Shown here one piece after another: positions 60,575 to 64,000 of a stretch of DNA of 64,000 nucleotides. The first letter of the stretch is position 1; each line of letters opens with the position of its first letter. The stretch covers positions 1 to 64,000 of the forward strand of contig JADPYG010000094.1 in NCBI GenBank assembly GCA_017654735.1, given 5' to 3'. Under the pieces are notes generated by a model. The model ran no database searches. It worked only from the letters and a program-made list of their open reading frames with translations, and was not told where the DNA came from. The position numbers and the translations under genes were made by a program. The stretch comes from Vishniacozyma victoriae (taxonomy: Eukaryota > Basidiomycota > Tremellomycetes > Tremellales > Bulleribasidiaceae).

Positions 60575-62729
60575 ATGTCCGATTTCCACGCCCTCATGCA
60601 ACCCTACCGAGACGTGAGTACCTGTTCTTTCTCCTCGTCACCTTCGTCGCGCTGATACACCACAGGACGTCAAACGTCAATACTATGCGAAGAACATGGG
60701 GTACTACATCTGGCCTTTTGTATATCCCTTCGTCGGCCAGGTCGATCACATCAGGCTAAGCAACGTCATCAAGGTCATCAAGCAGGTAAGTCATTTACTC
60801 CTGCCCCGATCCTGATCACGATTTCCTCCTTCCATCATTCGTATACCACGCATTGCCTTCAGCCACGTCGTCTGGCACTGCCTCTCTCCGAGACTGCTTC
60901 ACTACGCGTATCTCCTTCCACACCGTCCCTCACAGCCATGTGCACATGACGCGTCAAACCAGACGCCCATTCATCATCGACCTTCCTGCCTCACTTCTCT
61001 AATCACATTTCGTGATGCTCACACCAACTCCCATCCACATCCAACCTTTGCGGATCATGCTCAAGCATGTATCTCTGTCACGTCCCTATGTAGCCTAGGC
61101 TCATACAGGTCTTGTGTCGGTGAAAATGGCATTTCACCATGTGTCAATCTATCATCTTCGTGTTCTACGCGTCCCATCATGTGTGCTTTCCGTCTCCCTA
61201 CCGTGTCTTCTTCAGTCATTTCTCCCATGTATCGGTCCTCGTAATGATAGGAACACCTCGCTGACGATGTCTCTAGACTCCTGCCAAAGCACTAGGACAG
61301 AGTGGTCGTCTTCAGATGCCCGCCCATTTCCCTCTCAAGAAAAAACTCTACAAGCTCGTCATGGAACGAGCCCAACAAGTCGATGCCATCCTCCACAACG
61401 CTGTCGATCACCCTTTGCTGCCAAAGATGACTGGTGTGGATGAAAAGATGCAATGGGCCGAATTCATGTTTCACTCGTTCAACCTCAAGCTCTCATTAGG
61501 CTACGGTGATGAGCTGGCACAATGCTTTCATAAATGCCTAAATTGGGCTACGGAGCGAATTGTGCAGGTCTCGTCTCCAGCTGCTGACCTTATCCTCAAC
61601 AACGATGTCATGGGTAGTCATCGCGCTGGCGCGATCGCTGCTTCTGGATTTGGTGACATGGTTGAGGAGGTCGAGACTAGTGAAGCAGAGGCCCACGGGC
61701 TTGTGGGAGATGATTCAATGGAGGTGGATGAAGATGAGGATGAGGATGAGGACGAGGAGGATGAGGAGGAGGAGCCGAAAGCGGTTGAGGATGATAATAA
61801 GCTCTGGCCAGTCGCTAGCGCCCCTTCCGTGAGTGCTCTTGTGCCTACCCTACCAGGAAGAGAGTTGATGAGAACAGCTACGACGCGATTTCCGGCGGTG
61901 TTCGTGTTGGAGCGCTATTCACAACTACCTCGTCACTATCGAAACTGAAGTTCAGTATTCAGAAGCCCAGCTTAATACGACTTCAGCGGAGATGAATCTA
62001 TATGACCGTCTGTGGGAGGAGGCTGAGCGATACGCCAATCAACACGAAAGGACAGCCGAAGGTCAAGATCTCCGCCGTCGATTGGAACCCTACGTCGAAT
62101 GCCGAATTAGCTACATGAGATACCGTCTTATTCATTTCCGCACCAGGGAGCAAGAGGGGTCAGAAGCCTGGGCTAAACGGGTGGTAGATCGGGTGTTGGA
62201 AGAGCAGGCAGAAGCCGATGAAGCGGAAGAAAGAGCAGAGGCTGCGAGGAACGCGGAAAGAGCGGCGGCAAGGAACAGGACTCTTGCGAGAAGGCTTGCA
62301 GCACAGGCCCGGGAACAGGAGAGGAGAACACTGGTCAGGGAGGGCCGAGAGAGGCGGTTGGCGGAAGGACAGGTATTGATGCAGCTCAAGGAGGAACTCA
62401 GGGACTTGGACTCTGAAGGCGCTGCTCTTCGAAGAGAAGATCGGGACCTCGTCAGTGAGCAAGAAAGTCACAACGGCTCCCCTACGCGCCGAGTCGAAAT
62501 TGGAGTACGCCGAGAGGAGGTCAGTATCGCCCTCTGGTTCAATAACGAAAGGCAGTTGGCAAAGGTGAGTACATGAACTGAAAATCACTTTGCGGTTGAG
62601 CTGACTTGCTTCTAGACCGCTGAAATCGAGACTCACCGGGCAAACGTCGCTCTCGAATATGAAAGGGAGCGACGCGACATCAATCGACTCACTTCACGAA
62701 GTCGGCTCCTCAAACGTGGACGACGTTGA
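60575..62729 (+). CDS. Unrecognised acidic/coiled-coil protein
   Basis: I do not recognise this gene. Exons 60575-60613, 60666-60785, 61277-61828, 61956-62564 and 62616-62729 close exactly to 477 aa. The N-terminus contains YYAKNMGYYIWPFVYPFVG, possibly a buried helix. Residues 55-140 look globular (LKKKLYKLVMERAQQVDAIL, FHSFNLKLSLGYGDELAQCF). An acidic tract follows (VDEDEDEDEDEEDEEEEPK). The C-terminal half is a long Ala/Arg/Glu-rich coiled coil (ERAEAARNAERAAARNRTLA) ending in a basic KRGRR. Nuclear role is a guess from acidic and basic tracts. Intron 2 (491 bases) is unusually long. Confidence 0.7.
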
Positions 62730-64000
62730 ACCTACACTTCCAGAATCGACATTCTGTACTGTGCCACGCTCGCTCTTCAATCTTTCTGCTTTCTCTCTAT
62801 ACAGTATACATATTTACCCGGGTTTATAGGATTTGCCAGTCAATTTTGGGTCTAGTCAATTTTGGGTCTCTTTGTTATGTCTCGATTTCTCTTTCTCATA
62901 CTTTCTCATGATGCACTGTATATATACATATTCCAGCATTCTGAACTCTAACATGAAATGGTCAGTCCAATGTCCCTTCTTAGCAAGCACTGGAAGACGC
63001 TAACGATCATGTGAACCTCCCTTCTTCCCCCCGCCGAGATTGGATGCTACAACCACCACTCGATCTTTTGGAACACATCATCATCATCGTCTCTGGAAAC
63101 GCGTCGAGGTCCTGCCGAATGCCAAATATATTAGGTCAACATGCATGTCATTTGTCGCCATGATGTCAGCAGTGAGATGGTTGTCGTGGCGACTTGTCGA
63201 CGACTCGGTATAGGTGGCCGAAGCTTTGTCCAGGGTGATAAGTGATACAGTCGTAAAAGAGTTGACCCATTGACGGACTTTTCAACGACCTGGGCTTAGA
63301 GTCCCGGGGAAACAATCATAGACGACTGTCAGAAACCCACCGTCTTTGATACACTGCTATGCTTGCTGCTTCCTGGGATCTATAGTTTCTCAATACGAGT
63401 TGACAACAATATTGATTCTTCAAAGAAGAAAGAAGAAAGTCTACCTCACCAGCCCACAAGTTATATACCTAAGCAATGCACTCGGTAGCCGAGTCCGTAC
63501 CTCGATATTCTACCCCTAAAGAAGAACCCTGACAACAATGGTGTCGTCACCCAGGCTTGACCTTACATTCCTTGAATAGGGGTGAAGGTGACTTGATTCT
63601 ATTCACATATTCATAGGTCTACTTGGGAACAAAGCCGACTAGTTGTGTGTGCCAATATTCCAGTGCTTATACATTATACAGTACAATACAATTCGGTGTT
63701 CAACGTGCTCCCCTTGTTACCGGCGTAATTTTCAATTGCTACGATCATTCTCAACTCCATCATATCTGATTACCGTACGCAAGCATGTACCATATGCAGG
63801 CAACAGTAAAATCGATAAACTTCTTTCAAAGTTCTCCCATCGCAATTGTTTCGAAAATCCTAAGTTCGCTCCACTGAATCTCGTAAAATCGAACCCATCA
63901 TAAATGATTGTTGTTATGTAAAATGCTTGAAATGCATAAAATCTATAATCACGTTCTAGGAGCAACAGAAGAATCGATAGCCCGCTTTGAATCCTGGTAA
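62730..64000. other. Terminal 1.27-kb region without recognised gene
   Basis: A direct 15-base repeat (GTCAATTTTGGGTCT, 62839-62871) lies just after the preceding gene. The remaining open frames are short and AT-rich, with no family resemblance. It may be the UTR or promoter of genes outside the window. Confidence 0.4.

Noticed and set aside
62132..62636. Antisense frames over the coiled-coil gene
   Set aside because: Mirror images of a Glu/Arg/Ala-rich coding exon.

Overview
The window looks like a chromosomal segment of a basidiomycete yeast, most likely a tremellomycete (Cryptococcus/Kwoniella-like; inferred). Nearly every gene is cut by many short introns of about 35-80 bases, with GTANGT donors, CTGA(C/T) branch points 5-20 bases before the acceptor, and TAG/CAG ends. 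Intergenic spaces are short and many gene pairs are divergent or convergent. All gene models were spliced by hand from reading frames. Where an exon chain closes in frame I give the junctions.

Layout. 0.3-10.8 kb is housekeeping: a phosphatase-kinase-RNA ligase protein, TIM9, an INO80 subunit (IES2/PAPA-1), ribosomal protein eS26, a PUB-domain protein and the fork-protection factor CSM3. 11.1-17.5 kb holds a divergent pair, a 998-aa hydantoinase A/DUF917 protein and an NCS1 permease, which looks like an uptake and hydrolysis module. 18.1-20.7 kb carries three small secreted Cys-rich proteins. 21.0-28.4 kb holds a PhyH dioxygenase, a zinc-cluster regulator, SAM50 and a METTL13-like methyltransferase. 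28.7-33.4 kb carries five more secreted-family members, one broken. 33.6-40.6 kb holds an RSM22-PanB fusion, a fumarate reductase with cytochrome b5, and DPM2. 41.0-50.4 kb holds a Fet3-type ferroxidase, an aldo-keto reductase, three more secreted-family members and a CTR copper transporter. 51.1-62.7 kb holds a second zinc-cluster regulator, two divergent paralogous SDRs, and an unrecognised acidic coiled-coil protein.

Main points of interest. (1) An 11-member family of small secreted proteins lies in three blocks. The members barely resemble each other in sequence but share one gene architecture: a signal-peptide exon ending in phase 1, a Cys-rich exon ending in phase 1, a third exon ending in phase 0, and a last exon that opens with two residues and a Cys. 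(2) The mitoribosome assembly factor RSM22 is continuous in frame with ketopantoate hydroxymethyltransferase (PanB), with a likely internal mitochondrial cleavage site. This resembles the Rsm22-Cox11 tandem protein of fission yeast. (3) One protein joins a Cys-phosphatase, a P-loop polynucleotide kinase and an Rnl2-like RNA ligase.
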